Shown here piece after piece: positions 17,772 through 27,032 of a stretch of 29,652 bases of DNA. Below the pieces are notes generated by a model, which was not told where the DNA came from, did no database searches, and was given only the letters and a program-made list of their open reading frames with translations. How positions within the stretch are numbered: position 1 is the first letter of the stretch; every line of letters starts with the position of its first letter. A program made the position numbers and the translations under genes. Origin of the DNA: Verrucomicrobiales bacterium. Lineage in GTDB: Bacteria > Verrucomicrobiota > Verrucomicrobiia > Verrucomicrobiales > Akkermansiaceae. The stretch lies in NCBI GenBank assembly GCA_003527555.1, contig DPWT01000284.1, forward strand, positions 1 through 29,652, given 5' to 3'.

Positions 17772-19352
17772 TCAAGAGCCGATGATCTTGCTATTCTTGC
17801 TTTTCAGCCGGGCCACGGAGTAGTGGGGGTCGTCGGGTAGCACTTCGATATCAACAAGCGTGCCTGCTTTTTTGAGCATTTGTCGGCAGTCGGGTGAGAG
17901 GTGGCGCACGTGCAACTCCTTGCCGGCGTTTTTATACCGGTCACCAAGTGCGTTGATCGCCTCAAGGCCGGAGAGGTCGCAGACCCGGGCTTCCTCGAAA
18001 TCGATAACGATGTTTTGAACATCTGACTTGGCTTGAAACTTGTCGGAGAACTCCCTGACAGATCCGAAGTAGAGCATGCCTTCTACGCCGTAGATGCGTT
18101 CTTCCGGCGTGTCTTTATGCATTGTGACGGTAATGTGCTTTGAGCTCTCCCATGCGAATACGAGAGCGGAGAGAATGACACCAACAAAGACCGCAAGTGC
18201 GAGGTCATGCATGATCGCGGTAACCAAAGTCACTGTGATGATGATGAGCATTTCTGATGGCGCGATTTTTCCAAAGCTCTTGAACGTCGACCACTCGAAG
18301 GTGCCGATCACGACCATGAACATCACGCCAACCAGAGCCGCGATGGGGATTTGCACAATGACGGGTCCACCGAACATGATGAACGCTGCAAGCGCGAGCG
18401 CAGCAACGATTCCGGATGTACGACCTCGACCACCGGATTTGATATTGATCAGCGATTGGCCGATCATCGCGCAGCCGCCCATACCGCCAAAGAGGCCAGA
18501 GAGAATGTTGGCTCCACCCTGAGCGACACATTCGCGGTTTCCTTGACCACGAGTCTCAGTGATTTCATCGATGAGCTGAAGCGTCATTAGGGATTCGATG
18601 ATGCCGACCATGGCGACGACGAAGGCGGTTGTGAGAAGGAATTGCCAGTGATCCATGAAATGAACTCCTTCTGGGATGCGGAACGGTGGAAATGAGCCAA
18701 GTAGAGTGCCGTCACCGCCACCGTCTTTGAGCACATCACTAATCGTGCGCGCACCGAGACCAAAATAGGAAATAAGTCCGACAATTAGGATAGCAGCGAG
18801 AGTGGATGGGATCGTTTTGGTAAGCTTGGGGAAAAATTGGATGATAGTCATCGTCAGGACCACTAGCCCAATCATAAGAAACAAAGCGTTGCCCTGCATC
18901 CACTCGCCTCCGCTTTTGAAGAACCCGAATTGACCCATACAAATGACAATCGCTAAGCCGTTTACAAAACCAATCATCACAGGGTGGGGGACCAGCCGAA
19001 TCAATCGGCCGAGCTTTAGCACACCAAAGAGAATCTGGATCACGCCCGCCAGGATGATGACAGCAAAGAGCCATTGCAGCCCGAGTCCGGGCTCGATCTT
19101 GTCACCTTCTTGCACCGCCTTACCTGCTACTACCGCGATGGCACCAGTAGCACCTGAAATCATGCCCGGACGACCACCGCAGGCTGAGGTGATAAATCCC
19201 ATAAACACAGCCGCCCATAGCCCTACGAGCGGATTGACTCCGGCGATAAATGAGAATGCAATTGCTTCGGGAACAAGGGCAAGGGCAACGGTCAGTCCGG
19301 AAAGTGAATCGTCCTTGAGGTTGCCGTTTTTCTTGGTGAAGAGATGGAACAT
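17772..19352 (-). CDS. SulP-family anion transporter with STAS domain
   Basis: 526 residues. A hydrophobic core of about ten to fourteen membrane segments runs from residue about 15 to 410. It has the family block LTVALALVPEAIAFSFIAGV near 20-40 and GGRPGMISGATGAIAVVAG near 60-78. A cytoplasmic STAS domain follows (about 415-515), recognisable by NIVIDFEEARVCDLSGLEA and the tail HVRHLSPDCRQMLKKAG. SulP proteins carry sulfate, bicarbonate or other small anions, often with Na+ or H+. The sequence does not decide the substrate. Sulfate uptake would fit the sulfatase found elsewhere in the window, while bicarbonate uptake is the main alternative for marine bacteria. The gene precedes the DUF1080 gene on the same strand. 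Confidence 0.93.
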   Translation of the reverse strand: MFHLFTKKNGNLKDDSLSGLTVALALVPEAIAFSFIAGVNPLVGLWAAVFMGFITSACGGRPGMISGATGAIAVVAGKAVQEGDKIEPGLGLQWLFAVIILAGVIQILFGVLKLGRLIRLVPHPVMIGFVNGLAIVICMGQFGFFKSGGEWMQGNALFLMIGLVVLTMTIIQFFPKLTKTIPSTLAAILIVGLISYFGLGARTISDVLKDGGGDGTLLGSFPPFRIPEGVHFMDHWQFLLTTAFVVAMVGIIESLMTLQLIDEITETRGQGNRECVAQGGANILSGLFGGMGGCAMIGQSLINIKSGGRGRTSGIVAALALAAFIMFGGPVIVQIPIAALVGVMFMVVIGTFEWSTFKSFGKIAPSEMLIIITVTLVTAIMHDLALAVFVGVILSALVFAWESSKHITVTMHKDTPEERIYGVEGMLYFGSVREFSDKFQAKSDVQNIVIDFEEARVCDLSGLEAINALGDRYKNAGKELHVRHLSPDCRQMLKKAGTLVDIEVLPDDPHYSVARLKSKNSKIIGS

Positions 19353-19425
19353 AAAATTTAAAGTGTGCGTGTGTAGCCACGCGAACTAGTGGGTAGGGTA
19401 GGGAATAGCAACCCTGAACTGAGGG

Positions 19426-20187
19426 TTAATCCTCATCCCTCGAACAGAAAAACGTTATGATTTGGCTATTTTCATCACAAGGCGAGGCATCATCAAAATC
19501 CCCAATTCTCTGGGCCACCGTGAATCCTGTGCTCTCAAGAATACGGCTGAGTTCATTGGGCCAGTACCAATTAAGCCGATGAGTGCTCTCACTCGTTTTG
19601 GTTACAGAATCACCTTTATCCACAATCTCATAACGATGTTCGCGAATGAGTCGCTGGAAGAGACGTTCAATTTGAAAACGTGTTTGGCAGCGAGCGATGT
19701 TGCCGTCAGGGAGTGGCGTTTCCTGATCAAGAAACCAGGTATTTTCCTCAAGCTCTCCGATGATTTCCGCCCACGGGATAAACAGCGTGATGTAGAGCCC
19801 GCCTTCAGGGTGGAGGTGCTGGTGGATGTTGGAAAATAACTCAGGTAGTTTCTCTGGAGGAGTAAACTGTAATGTGAACGCCGGAAGTGTGATGGCTGAA
19901 TACGTGGAGCCCGTGGAAAAATCTAACATATCCGCGTGGTGGAGCAACGGCTCGTGTGCGGCGCATTTTTCAGCGCACATACCCAACATCTCCTGTGAGT
20001 TATCCAGCCCCTCAAGTAGGAATCCATTTTCCAAGAGAGGTAACATGAGCCGACCTGATCCACATCCGAGTTCCATGGCAGTACCTAGATGGTTTTCCAG
20101 AAATTTTTCTAACAACGGTAGTTCTGCCGAGCGGCCTTCAGCATCCCAGAACACATCGTGTAACTTTGCTTCCAGAGAATCATACAT
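19426..20187 (-). CDS. Class I SAM-dependent methyltransferase
   Basis: 253 residues, soluble. Motif I is MELGCGSGR (38-46), the S-adenosylmethionine glycine loop. It is followed by an acidic residue at the end of strand 2 in LLEGLDNSQEML, and by a motif IV region with YSAITLPAFTLQF. The C-terminal half contains a beta-rich part (TRFQIERLFQRLIREHRYEI) and ends LNWYWPNELSRILESTGF, typical of small-molecule or lipid methyltransferases of this class. The substrate is unknown. The ATG at 20187 lies 39 bases after the stop of the antiporter gene on the same strand, suggesting co-transcription. The gap contains a 7-base AT-only inverted repeat (20199-20205 with 20213-20219). Confidence 0.87.
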   Translation of the reverse strand: MYDSLEAKLHDVFWDAEGRSAELPLLEKFLENHLGTAMELGCGSGRLMLPLLENGFLLEGLDNSQEMLGMCAEKCAAHEPLLHHADMLDFSTGSTYSAITLPAFTLQFTPPEKLPELFSNIHQHLHPEGGLYITLFIPWAEIIGELEENTWFLDQETPLPDGNIARCQTRFQIERLFQRLIREHRYEIVDKGDSVTKTSESTHRLNWYWPNELSRILESTGFTVAQRIGDFDDASPCDENSQIITFFCSRDED

Positions 20188-20226
20188 GGTATTTGTAGTT
20201 TAAAATTTAAAGTTTTAAAGCAGCGC

Positions 20227-22047
20227 CTACGCATCTTCCGGTTTGATCAATGCGTAGAGCGTGGTGCCGGTAACCGGCTCGCGCATCTCATCATGCGCAA
20301 CTCGTAGCCCGCGCTCCTCACTGTCGAGAAATAAGAGCACATGATCCTCGCCATACATTTGTTTGAAATCATTGTAAGAAAATTGCTCGGTGAGTGTTGT
20401 TTTTTTGATAGCCGCACCTTCCGCGGCGAAGCGTTCGAGTCGATTATACTTTGGGCGTGATGGGAATGAGATGCGTCCTCGCATGTGTGAGGCAACCGCT
20501 GTGGAGTGGTGGTAGTCATCATCGTGCGGAGCCACTTGCCAGATGAATTCTCTGCCAAAAACGTGCACAAAATGCTGGGTCGCGAGTGAGTTTACCTCGT
20601 CGTTTGGGGTGGTCGCCAATAGCTGACCAAGCCCAGACAGCTCAAGCTCATCCTCAACGTATTCTGAGAGGATGTTGGCACGGTGAGCGGGAATGCCTAA
20701 TAATTTTGCCTCAGCAATATTGTCGTAGTTAGTATCTAACAAAAGAACATCATGACCATCATCTTGTAATGCCTTTGCAGCAAGGCGCGTCCACAGCCCT
20801 GCACCTGCAAATAAAATACCGCGCGGGTCCTTGGTGGCGAGCCCGAGCATACGTGCGATGGGTGCAGCAAAAATACCATACACCGCTACCGTGCCAATGA
20901 TGACGATAAATACAATTGGCACCATTTGTCCGGTCGCCTTACTGATGTTTTCGGATAGATGCCCAGCCGCGATAGCGTGGTCGAACTCCAATGCAAAAAT
21001 AGCAGTGACCGCTGCAGCGACGATTCCTCTGGGTGCCATCGCTGATAAAAATATTTGTTCTTTTAATGTAACCTGTTTTGAAAACAGGTTGGCACTAAAT
21101 ACGGAGAGTGGGCGCACGACGATGACAAGGATAGTTAGTAACAGGAGTCCAGGAATAAGAGCGTCTTGGAGGTCAGTCAATTCCACTCGCCCAGAGAGCA
21201 CGATGAACAGAACGGATATGATAAGCACACGCAGGTTCTCTTTAAACTCGAGGATGTGTTTTACAGACACGGATTTTTGGTTGGCAAGTGCGATGCCAAG
21301 TACCGTGCAGGTGAGCAGCCCGGACTCTGCTTGAATGGCATTGGACGCAGCGAATGCAGTTGCGGTTACAGCTAATAAAAACACCGAGTGCAAGTAGTCG
21401 GGAATCAGATGGTGCTTGAGTAAGAGCTCGATGATTTTCGCCAAAACATAGGCCATCACCACACCAACGAGTAAAGTGAGACCCAGGGCACGAAGCACCT
21501 CGTCCATCGCGGCATCTACACTACCTGCGATTGCGATTTGATACACAAGCACAGCAAGGATTGCGCCTATCGGATCAATTACGATACCTTCCCATTTAAC
21601 GACGTTACCTATTTTTCTCGATGGCTTGATGTGCCTTAATAATGGAGCAATGACGGTTGGGCCAGTGACCACCAGAATAGCACCCATCATCGATGCTACT
21701 TGCCAGTCGTAGCCGAGCAGGTAACGAGCAAAGCCGTAGGTTAGTAAGAAACTCACCACCGCGCCGATGGTGCAGAGACGGAGGATTGGAGCGCCGCTCT
21801 CTTTGAGATCAGAAAATTTCAGAGTCAGTCCACCTTCAAAAAGAATAACGGCTACGCATAATCCCACTGCAGATAGGAGCACATCACTGGACGCTAGGTA
21901 GTCATCCATCTTAGCTCCTGTAAAATAGCTGAGTCCAAATCCAAAAGCCAGCAGCAGCAGGATTGATGGCAGCTTGCATTTCCATGCCAGCCATTGAGCT
22001 AAAATCCCAAGCGCGAGAACTAATGTAAAATATATGAGTGGGGTCAT
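20227..22047 (-). CDS. NhaP-like (CPA1) cation/proton antiporter with C-terminal Rossmann domain
   Basis: 606 residues from the ATG at 22047, chosen because the mature membrane protein starts MTPLIYFTLVLALGI; an in-frame TTG at 22080 would add 11 poorly fitting residues. About twelve membrane helices run to residue 400. The ion-translocation helix shows KWEGIVIDPIGAILAVLV with D158. The residue before the Asp is Ile, where many CPA1 members have Asn. From about 405 a nucleotide-binding TrkA-N-like fold begins (ILFAGAGLWTRLAAKAL, then LLLDTNYDN), which in relatives senses NAD(H) or nucleotides to gate transport. It would exchange Na+ or K+ for H+ across the inner membrane, giving pH and salt tolerance. 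It is transcribed away from the pilus genes and precedes a methyltransferase gene. Confidence 0.9.
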   Translation of the reverse strand: MTPLIYFTLVLALGILAQWLAWKCKLPSILLLLAFGFGLSYFTGAKMDDYLASSDVLLSAVGLCVAVILFEGGLTLKFSDLKESGAPILRLCTIGAVVSFLLTYGFARYLLGYDWQVASMMGAILVVTGPTVIAPLLRHIKPSRKIGNVVKWEGIVIDPIGAILAVLVYQIAIAGSVDAAMDEVLRALGLTLLVGVVMAYVLAKIIELLLKHHLIPDYLHSVFLLAVTATAFAASNAIQAESGLLTCTVLGIALANQKSVSVKHILEFKENLRVLIISVLFIVLSGRVELTDLQDALIPGLLLLTILVIVVRPLSVFSANLFSKQVTLKEQIFLSAMAPRGIVAAAVTAIFALEFDHAIAAGHLSENISKATGQMVPIVFIVIIGTVAVYGIFAAPIARMLGLATKDPRGILFAGAGLWTRLAAKALQDDGHDVLLLDTNYDNIAEAKLLGIPAHRANILSEYVEDELELSGLGQLLATTPNDEVNSLATQHFVHVFGREFIWQVAPHDDDYHHSTAVASHMRGRISFPSRPKYNRLERFAAEGAAIKKTTLTEQFSYNDFKQMYGEDHVLLFLDSEERGLRVAHDEMREPVTGTTLYALIKPEDA

Positions 22048-22191
22048 GTGCAGTGATTTAAGTGAATAGCATGAAAGCAATTATGACCAATGTATTTACA
22101 GTTCATTTGAAATATCTAAAAATATATAATAAAAAAAACTTGGCGGCTTGACGTGAGGTAACCGTTTGACCAGTCTCACCACAATCCAAAA

Positions 22192-22207
22192 TGATCACTT
22201 GTGATCA
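22192..22207. promoter_or_regulatory. Perfect inverted repeat, likely operator in front of the pilB cluster
   Basis: TGATCACTTGTGATCA is made of perfect seven-base inverted arms (22192-22198 and 22201-22207) around TT. Each half also contains the self-complementary hexamer TGATCA. It lies in the divergent gap, 46 bases before the GTG of the first ATPase gene and 145 bases before the antiporter start. A TATAAA at 22227-22232 could be a -10 box, which would put the repeat near -40. The binding protein is unknown; the half-sites do not match the CRP order (GTGA first) or FNR spacing. Confidence 0.5.
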
Positions 22208-22252
22208 AATTCATTTTTTTACGATTTATAAACCAAGCGAAATTTTTATACT

Positions 22253-23929
22253 GTGTATTCAAACGAAGATTACCTACTCGAACTCCTAACAGAAGCTGGT
22301 CTGGTAACGGCCGAGGAGATTGATTCCGTTCGCAGCCAGCTAAAAGGCAGTGAGAGCGCAGTGGAGCGCTTGATCAGCGATGACCGCTTAAGCGAGGAGC
22401 AAGTGGCGCAGGTATGTGCGCAGAGCTCTAGTATGGATTTCATTGATCTGATACACACGCCGATTGCTCCGGATCTATTTGAGAAAATTCCTGACGATAT
22501 CGCCAAACGCTTTAGAGCGGTTCCGGTCGCTGATGACGGCATCTACCTCACGGTGGCAGTCTCCGATCCGCTTGATTTTGAGACTTTAGACAGTCTGCCG
22601 CACATACTGGGGCGCGAGATCCAGCCAGTCTGTGCCACTGCATCTGCCATTAACCAGATTATTCACCAGAATTACGCTGGTGATGTGGACGAGGCGGAAA
22701 AGGTATCTGAGTTCACGGTTGTCAGTGCAGAAGGTAATGAGGAGGCATCAGCAGATGATGCTCCAATCATCCGAATGGTTTCTGCCATGTTATTGGATGC
22801 CTTTAAAATGGGTGTTAGTGATATTCACATAGAACCATTGGAGACGTCACTCCGAATTCGTTTTCGTGTCGATGGTAAACTTGTGGAGGTAGACAACCAT
22901 CCGAAAAAACTCCATCCAGCGATTGTTGCTCGCGTCAAAGTGATGAGTGGCAGCATGAGTATTGCAGAAAAGCGGCTACCGCAAGACGGCCGCATTCAAA
23001 TACGTGTGGCTGGTAAGGAGGTGGATCTGCGTGTTTCCTCCGTGCCAAGTAACCATGGCGAAAGCATCGTGATGCGTATCCTAGACAAAACCTCGCTCAT
23101 GCTGGGTCTTCCAGAGCTGGGCTTCTTGTCCGATGACCAAGACACGTTCAACAAACTGATTCGATTGCCCGATGGTATCATTCTAGTGACTGGTCCAACC
23201 GGATCGGGTAAGACAACCACTCTTTATGGCTGTCTGAATACAATTAATACACCCGACCGAAAAATCATCACTGTTGAAGACCCAGTGGAATACGAGCTGC
23301 CGGGTATTAACCAAGTGATGGTTAAGACTGACATTGGTATGACCTTTGCTGCCGCTCTGAGGGCAATGATGCGTCAAGCGCCCAACATTATCATGGTGGG
23401 TGAGATTCGTGATAAGGAGACAGCCAGTATTGCTATTCAGGCTGCATTGACCGGCCATTTGGTATTTTCAACACTTCACACGAATGATGCTCCTGGCGCA
23501 GTAGCTCGCCTAGCCGACATTGGCATCCAGCGCTTTCTTATTGCTTCATCCATTCGTGCGATTGTCGCCCAGCGGCTTGTTCGCAAACTATGCCCTAAGT
23601 GTAAAGCGCCAGCTGTCCTGACCGATCGTGAAATGCGCGTTTTGGGTCTAGATGCCAAGCAGGTCGCAGAGAGTGAGATCATGGGGCCTGAGGGTTGTGA
23701 TATGTGCCGCACCACAGGATACAAAGGGCGGATGGGCATTTTTGAAATCTTTAAGGTGGACGATGAAGTCAGACACCTCATCAATGAGAAGCTCACCTCA
23801 CCTCAGCTCCGCCGTCGCGCGAGAGAGTTGGGGATGCGTACGTTACGTGAGGACGGCATCCGTAAAATTCTATCAGGCTCTACTTCCTCCGAGGAGGTTC
23901 TACGGGTGACGATGGCCGATAGTGATTAG
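22253..23929 (+). CDS. PilB/GspE-family assembly ATPase, first of a tandem pair
   Basis: 558 residues from a GTG start, with no good alternative upstream. An N-terminal MshEN/GspE-N-like domain (about 1-150, YLLELLTEAGLVTAEEID) is followed by the hexameric motor domain. That shows Walker A GPTGSGKTT (314-322), an Asp box (DRKIITVEDPVEYEL), Walker B (IIMVGEIRDKETASIAIQA) and the His box (LTGHLVFSTLHTNDA). A tetracysteine zinc site uses C447, C450, C482 and C485. All catalytic elements are intact. Such ATPases drive pilus or pseudopilus extension from the cytoplasmic face, docking on the GspF/PilC platform. It is immediately upstream of a second full-length paralogue, and the pair is followed by PilC/GspF and a pseudopilin. 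Confidence 0.94.
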   Translation: MYSNEDYLLELLTEAGLVTAEEIDSVRSQLKGSESAVERLISDDRLSEEQVAQVCAQSSSMDFIDLIHTPIAPDLFEKIPDDIAKRFRAVPVADDGIYLTVAVSDPLDFETLDSLPHILGREIQPVCATASAINQIIHQNYAGDVDEAEKVSEFTVVSAEGNEEASADDAPIIRMVSAMLLDAFKMGVSDIHIEPLETSLRIRFRVDGKLVEVDNHPKKLHPAIVARVKVMSGSMSIAEKRLPQDGRIQIRVAGKEVDLRVSSVPSNHGESIVMRILDKTSLMLGLPELGFLSDDQDTFNKLIRLPDGIILVTGPTGSGKTTTLYGCLNTINTPDRKIITVEDPVEYELPGINQVMVKTDIGMTFAAALRAMMRQAPNIIMVGEIRDKETASIAIQAALTGHLVFSTLHTNDAPGAVARLADIGIQRFLIASSIRAIVAQRLVRKLCPKCKAPAVLTDREMRVLGLDAKQVAESEIMGPEGCDMCRTTGYKGRMGIFEIFKVDDEVRHLINEKLTSPQLRRRARELGMRTLREDGIRKILSGSTSSEEVLRVTMADSD

Positions 23930-23993
23930 CGTTTTAACTTTTTAGCAACATACCCCCCTGTAATCAGGCGACAACAAAGCGAATATAACTTTC

Positions 23994-25673
23994 ATGGACA
24001 ATTCACAACTCATCGACATCTTCCTTAACCGTGGCTTGATCGATCAGTATCTGGCGGATGACATCATTCAAGAGATCGAAAACAGCGGCAAGGAAATCTC
24101 CGAAATCCTCTCAGACTACGATGTCATTCAGGAGAAGGACGATATTTGGCCGATCATCGCCAACGAACTGAGCGCCGGAATGGTTGACCTAAACAACTTT
24201 GAACCACCACCTGAGCTGCTTGCCATGATTCCTGCTGGTTTGGCTCGTCTCCATGGCGCGTTGCCCGTGAATGTTGACAGTGAAGGCCTTACAGTTTGCC
24301 TTGTAGATCCACTCAATCCACAAGCTATTGAGGATTTACGATTTGGATTGGGTAAAGAGATAATCCTTGCGATTGCACCCGATTATGTGGTGGAGAAAAA
24401 ACTTGCCGACGCCTACGGTGGTGAAGGACAAGCGATGGATGACATCCTAAATCAGCTTGAATCTGGAGCTGACGGAACTGGGGAGCCGAGCGCTCAAGAT
24501 TTAGAAGCGGAGGCGAACTCTGCACCCATCATCCGTTATGTCGATCTCGTACTCTACCAGGCAATCAACGAAGGAGCGTCGGATATCCATTTTGAACCCT
24601 TCGAAGCAGACTTTAAGATTCGCTATCGTGTAGATGGTGCACTTTATGAAATGGCTCCACCTCCGGTGCACCTCGCGCTCCCCATCCTTTCAAGGATTAA
24701 GGTCATGTCCAACATGAACATTGCGGAGAAACGAGTGCCACAGGACGGGCGCATCGTTAAGCACATAGGTGAGAAGCAAGTCGATATGCGTGTTTCTACA
24801 CTCCCCACTCAGCATGGAGAAAGTATTGTGTTGCGTGTTTTAGATCGCAGTAATGTAAATCTCAGTCTGGAAGCTCTGGGCATGCCTGATGATGTTTTTA
24901 AATACATTAACGAAACGGTAAGAAAACCTAATGGAATTTTTATATGTACCGGCCCAACGGGTGCGGGTAAGACCACAACCCTTTATGCAGCGCTCAAGGA
25001 AATTAACACCATTGACTCCAAACTTTTGACGGCAGAGGATCCGGTGGAATACGACGTTGATGGAATTATTCAAGTGCCTGTGAACGAGGGGATTGGGTTA
25101 TCATTTTCTCGCGTACTACGTGCGTTCTTGCGTCAAGATCCCGACCGCATTTTAGTTGGCGAGATTCGTGATCTGGATACAGCACAAATCGCTATCCAAG
25201 CATCATTAACAGGCCACTTGGTGTTGTCTACATTGCATACTAATGATGCTCCTGGCGCTGTGACGCGTCTGGTCGACATGGGCACCGAGCCATTTTTAGT
25301 AGCGGCCTCCCTCGAGGGAGTGCTCGCACAGCGCTTGTTAAGAACTATTTGTAAGGATTGCAAAGCCTCATATGAGCCAAACGAGGCTCTATTAAACCAG
25401 TTGGGTGTTTCTTCGCACGAGCTCGGTGACAAGGAATTCCATACCGGTAAAGGGTGTGATTCTTGTGATCAGTCTGGCTACAAGGGTAGACGTGGATTGT
25501 TTGAGCTATTAGATATCACTGATCCCATACGCGATTTAATCACCGACCGTGCGCCCACTGTGGTGATCAAGCAGAAGGCGATCGAACTTGGTATGGAGAC
25601 CTTGCGTGAAGATGGATTACGCAACATCTACGATGGGAACACCACCATCGAAGAGGTGCTCAAATACACCTAA
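23994..25673 (+). CDS. PilB/GspE-family assembly ATPase, second of a tandem pair
   Basis: 559 residues, ATG start, 64 bases after the first paralogue. Domain order is the same. The N-terminal domain (about 1-150) is more acidic and diverged (LIDIFLNRGLIDQYLADDII). The motor domain has Walker A GPTGAGKTT (320-328), an Asp box (DSKLLTAEDPVEYD), Walker B (RILVGEIRDLDTAQIAIQA) and the His box (LTGHLVLSTLHTNDAPG). The zinc site is C453, C456, C488 and C491. The near-equal length and the conserved core point to an old duplication, and both copies look active. The next gene is the PilC/GspF platform, 73 bases downstream. Whether the two ATPases form mixed hexamers or serve different fibres cannot be told from sequence. 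Confidence 0.94.
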   Translation: MDNSQLIDIFLNRGLIDQYLADDIIQEIENSGKEISEILSDYDVIQEKDDIWPIIANELSAGMVDLNNFEPPPELLAMIPAGLARLHGALPVNVDSEGLTVCLVDPLNPQAIEDLRFGLGKEIILAIAPDYVVEKKLADAYGGEGQAMDDILNQLESGADGTGEPSAQDLEAEANSAPIIRYVDLVLYQAINEGASDIHFEPFEADFKIRYRVDGALYEMAPPPVHLALPILSRIKVMSNMNIAEKRVPQDGRIVKHIGEKQVDMRVSTLPTQHGESIVLRVLDRSNVNLSLEALGMPDDVFKYINETVRKPNGIFICTGPTGAGKTTTLYAALKEINTIDSKLLTAEDPVEYDVDGIIQVPVNEGIGLSFSRVLRAFLRQDPDRILVGEIRDLDTAQIAIQASLTGHLVLSTLHTNDAPGAVTRLVDMGTEPFLVAASLEGVLAQRLLRTICKDCKASYEPNEALLNQLGVSSHELGDKEFHTGKGCDSCDQSGYKGRRGLFELLDITDPIRDLITDRAPTVVIKQKAIELGMETLREDGLRNIYDGNTTIEEVLKYT

Positions 25674-25746
25674 ATAAAAATTCTCAAAACAAAGCTCGAA
25701 ATTCCGCACATTTTTTTTACTCTTTTATTATAACATCCTAAATAAC

Positions 25747-27015
25747 ATGGCAAATTTTCAATACATAGCACTCGACGCCAAAGGTGAGCAGACCACAGGA
25801 ACCGTTCAAGGAGCCAGTGAGTCGGACGCTATTCAGCAACTTCGTTCTCAAGGGCTCTATCCCACTCAAGTAGTTGAGGAGGGCAAAGGCACACTTCAAG
25901 CTGGTAAAAACAAGCCCAAGGCACGAGGCAAGAAAAAAGTCAAAACTGTATCCGGTGGAAAAATCAAGCCAAAGGTATTGATGATCTTTACTCGTCAGCT
26001 TGCCACTCTAATTGATTCTGGACTTCCTTTGCTTCGCGGACTCACGGTGCTCGGCAAGCAAGAGCCTAATCCTGTGTTGCGTTCTACCGTGAATTCGCTT
26101 GCGGATTCTGTTCAGACAGGTGCCACATTCTCAGAGTCCCTCTCTCAGCACCCTAAGATATTTAACAAACTCTTCGTGAATATGGTGAAAGCCGGTGAGC
26201 TTGGTGGTGTTCTTGAAGTGGTGCTCACGCGTCTCGCTGAGTACATGGAAAAAGCGCATAAGCTTAAAAATAAGATTGTCTCCGCGATGGTGTATCCTGT
26301 GATCGTGCTCTTTATCGCGATTGCTATTTTGGTCTTTCTCATGCTTTTCATCGTGCCCAAGTTCAAGGACATGTTTGGAGATCAAGATCTCCCGGCTATT
26401 TCGAACATCGTTTTCAATGCATCAGATAACATGCTAGCGCGCAGTTTTGTGTTGCCTAATATTGTTTGGATATTTCTTGTTGTATCTGGCATCGTTGTTT
26501 TGATCAAAGCATGGGGTGGAACTAGCGGTGGTCGTGGTGTCATTGATGCTTTTAAGCTCAAAATCCCCATACTTGGTGAGCTCACTAAGAAGAGCGCAAT
26601 TTCTCGGTTTTCTCGTACTTTAGGCACGCTTGTCACTTCCGGTGTGCCAATTCTCCAAGCCCTCACAATTACTCGAGATACTGCAGGAAACGTGGTAGTT
26701 TCTAAGGCCATCGACCAAGTTCATGAAGCGGTCAAAGAAGGTGAATCTATTGTAGCACCACTGCAGGCTAGTGGAATTTTCCCTGCCATGGTCATCAGTA
26801 TGGTCGATGTGGGTGAAGAAACAGGTCAGTTACCAGAAATGCTGCTAAAAATCGCAGACGTATATGATGATGAAGTAGATAACGCTGTCACTGCACTCAC
26901 ATCCATCCTGGAACCCATCATGATTGTATTCTTAGCGCTGGTTGTCGGCACGATAGTATTTGCGCTGTTCTTACCATTAATTAAGATGATCCAAAATGTC
27001 GATGCGCCTCAGTAG
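25747..27015 (+). CDS. PilC/GspF-family inner-membrane platform protein
   Basis: 422 residues, normal length. The N-terminus MANFQYIALDAKGEQTTGTV and the YPTQV segment are typical of the cytoplasmic start of GspF/PilC. A lysine-rich linker (about 50-75) precedes the first of two repeated GspF domains. The repeats are marked by FTRQLATLIDSGLPLLRGL and FSRTLGTLVTSGVPILQAL, each followed by the MVKAGELGG or MVDVGEETGQLPEML type block. Membrane helices lie near 180-205, 235-255 and 390-415. It couples the cytoplasmic ATPase to insertion of pilin subunits. It sits between the ATPase pair and the pseudopilin in one direction, consistent with an operon. Confidence 0.95.
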   Translation: MANFQYIALDAKGEQTTGTVQGASESDAIQQLRSQGLYPTQVVEEGKGTLQAGKNKPKARGKKKVKTVSGGKIKPKVLMIFTRQLATLIDSGLPLLRGLTVLGKQEPNPVLRSTVNSLADSVQTGATFSESLSQHPKIFNKLFVNMVKAGELGGVLEVVLTRLAEYMEKAHKLKNKIVSAMVYPVIVLFIAIAILVFLMLFIVPKFKDMFGDQDLPAISNIVFNASDNMLARSFVLPNIVWIFLVVSGIVVLIKAWGGTSGGRGVIDAFKLKIPILGELTKKSAISRFSRTLGTLVTSGVPILQALTITRDTAGNVVVSKAIDQVHEAVKEGESIVAPLQASGIFPAMVISMVDVGEETGQLPEMLLKIADVYDDEVDNAVTALTSILEPIMIVFLALVVGTIVFALFLPLIKMIQNVDAPQ

Positions 27016-27032
27016 CAGCCACCCTATGTTAT

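Noticed and set aside
22048..22080. Eleven-residue N-terminal extension of the antiporter from TTG at 22080
   Set aside because: The extension has no hydrophobic or family-like sequence, while the ATG at 22047 begins directly with the expected first membrane helix.
22148..22170. Two TTGAC pentamers 18 bases apart before the pilB cluster as promoter or direct-repeat operator
   Set aside because: No matching -10 box is found at the right distance and five-base repeats are expected by chance.
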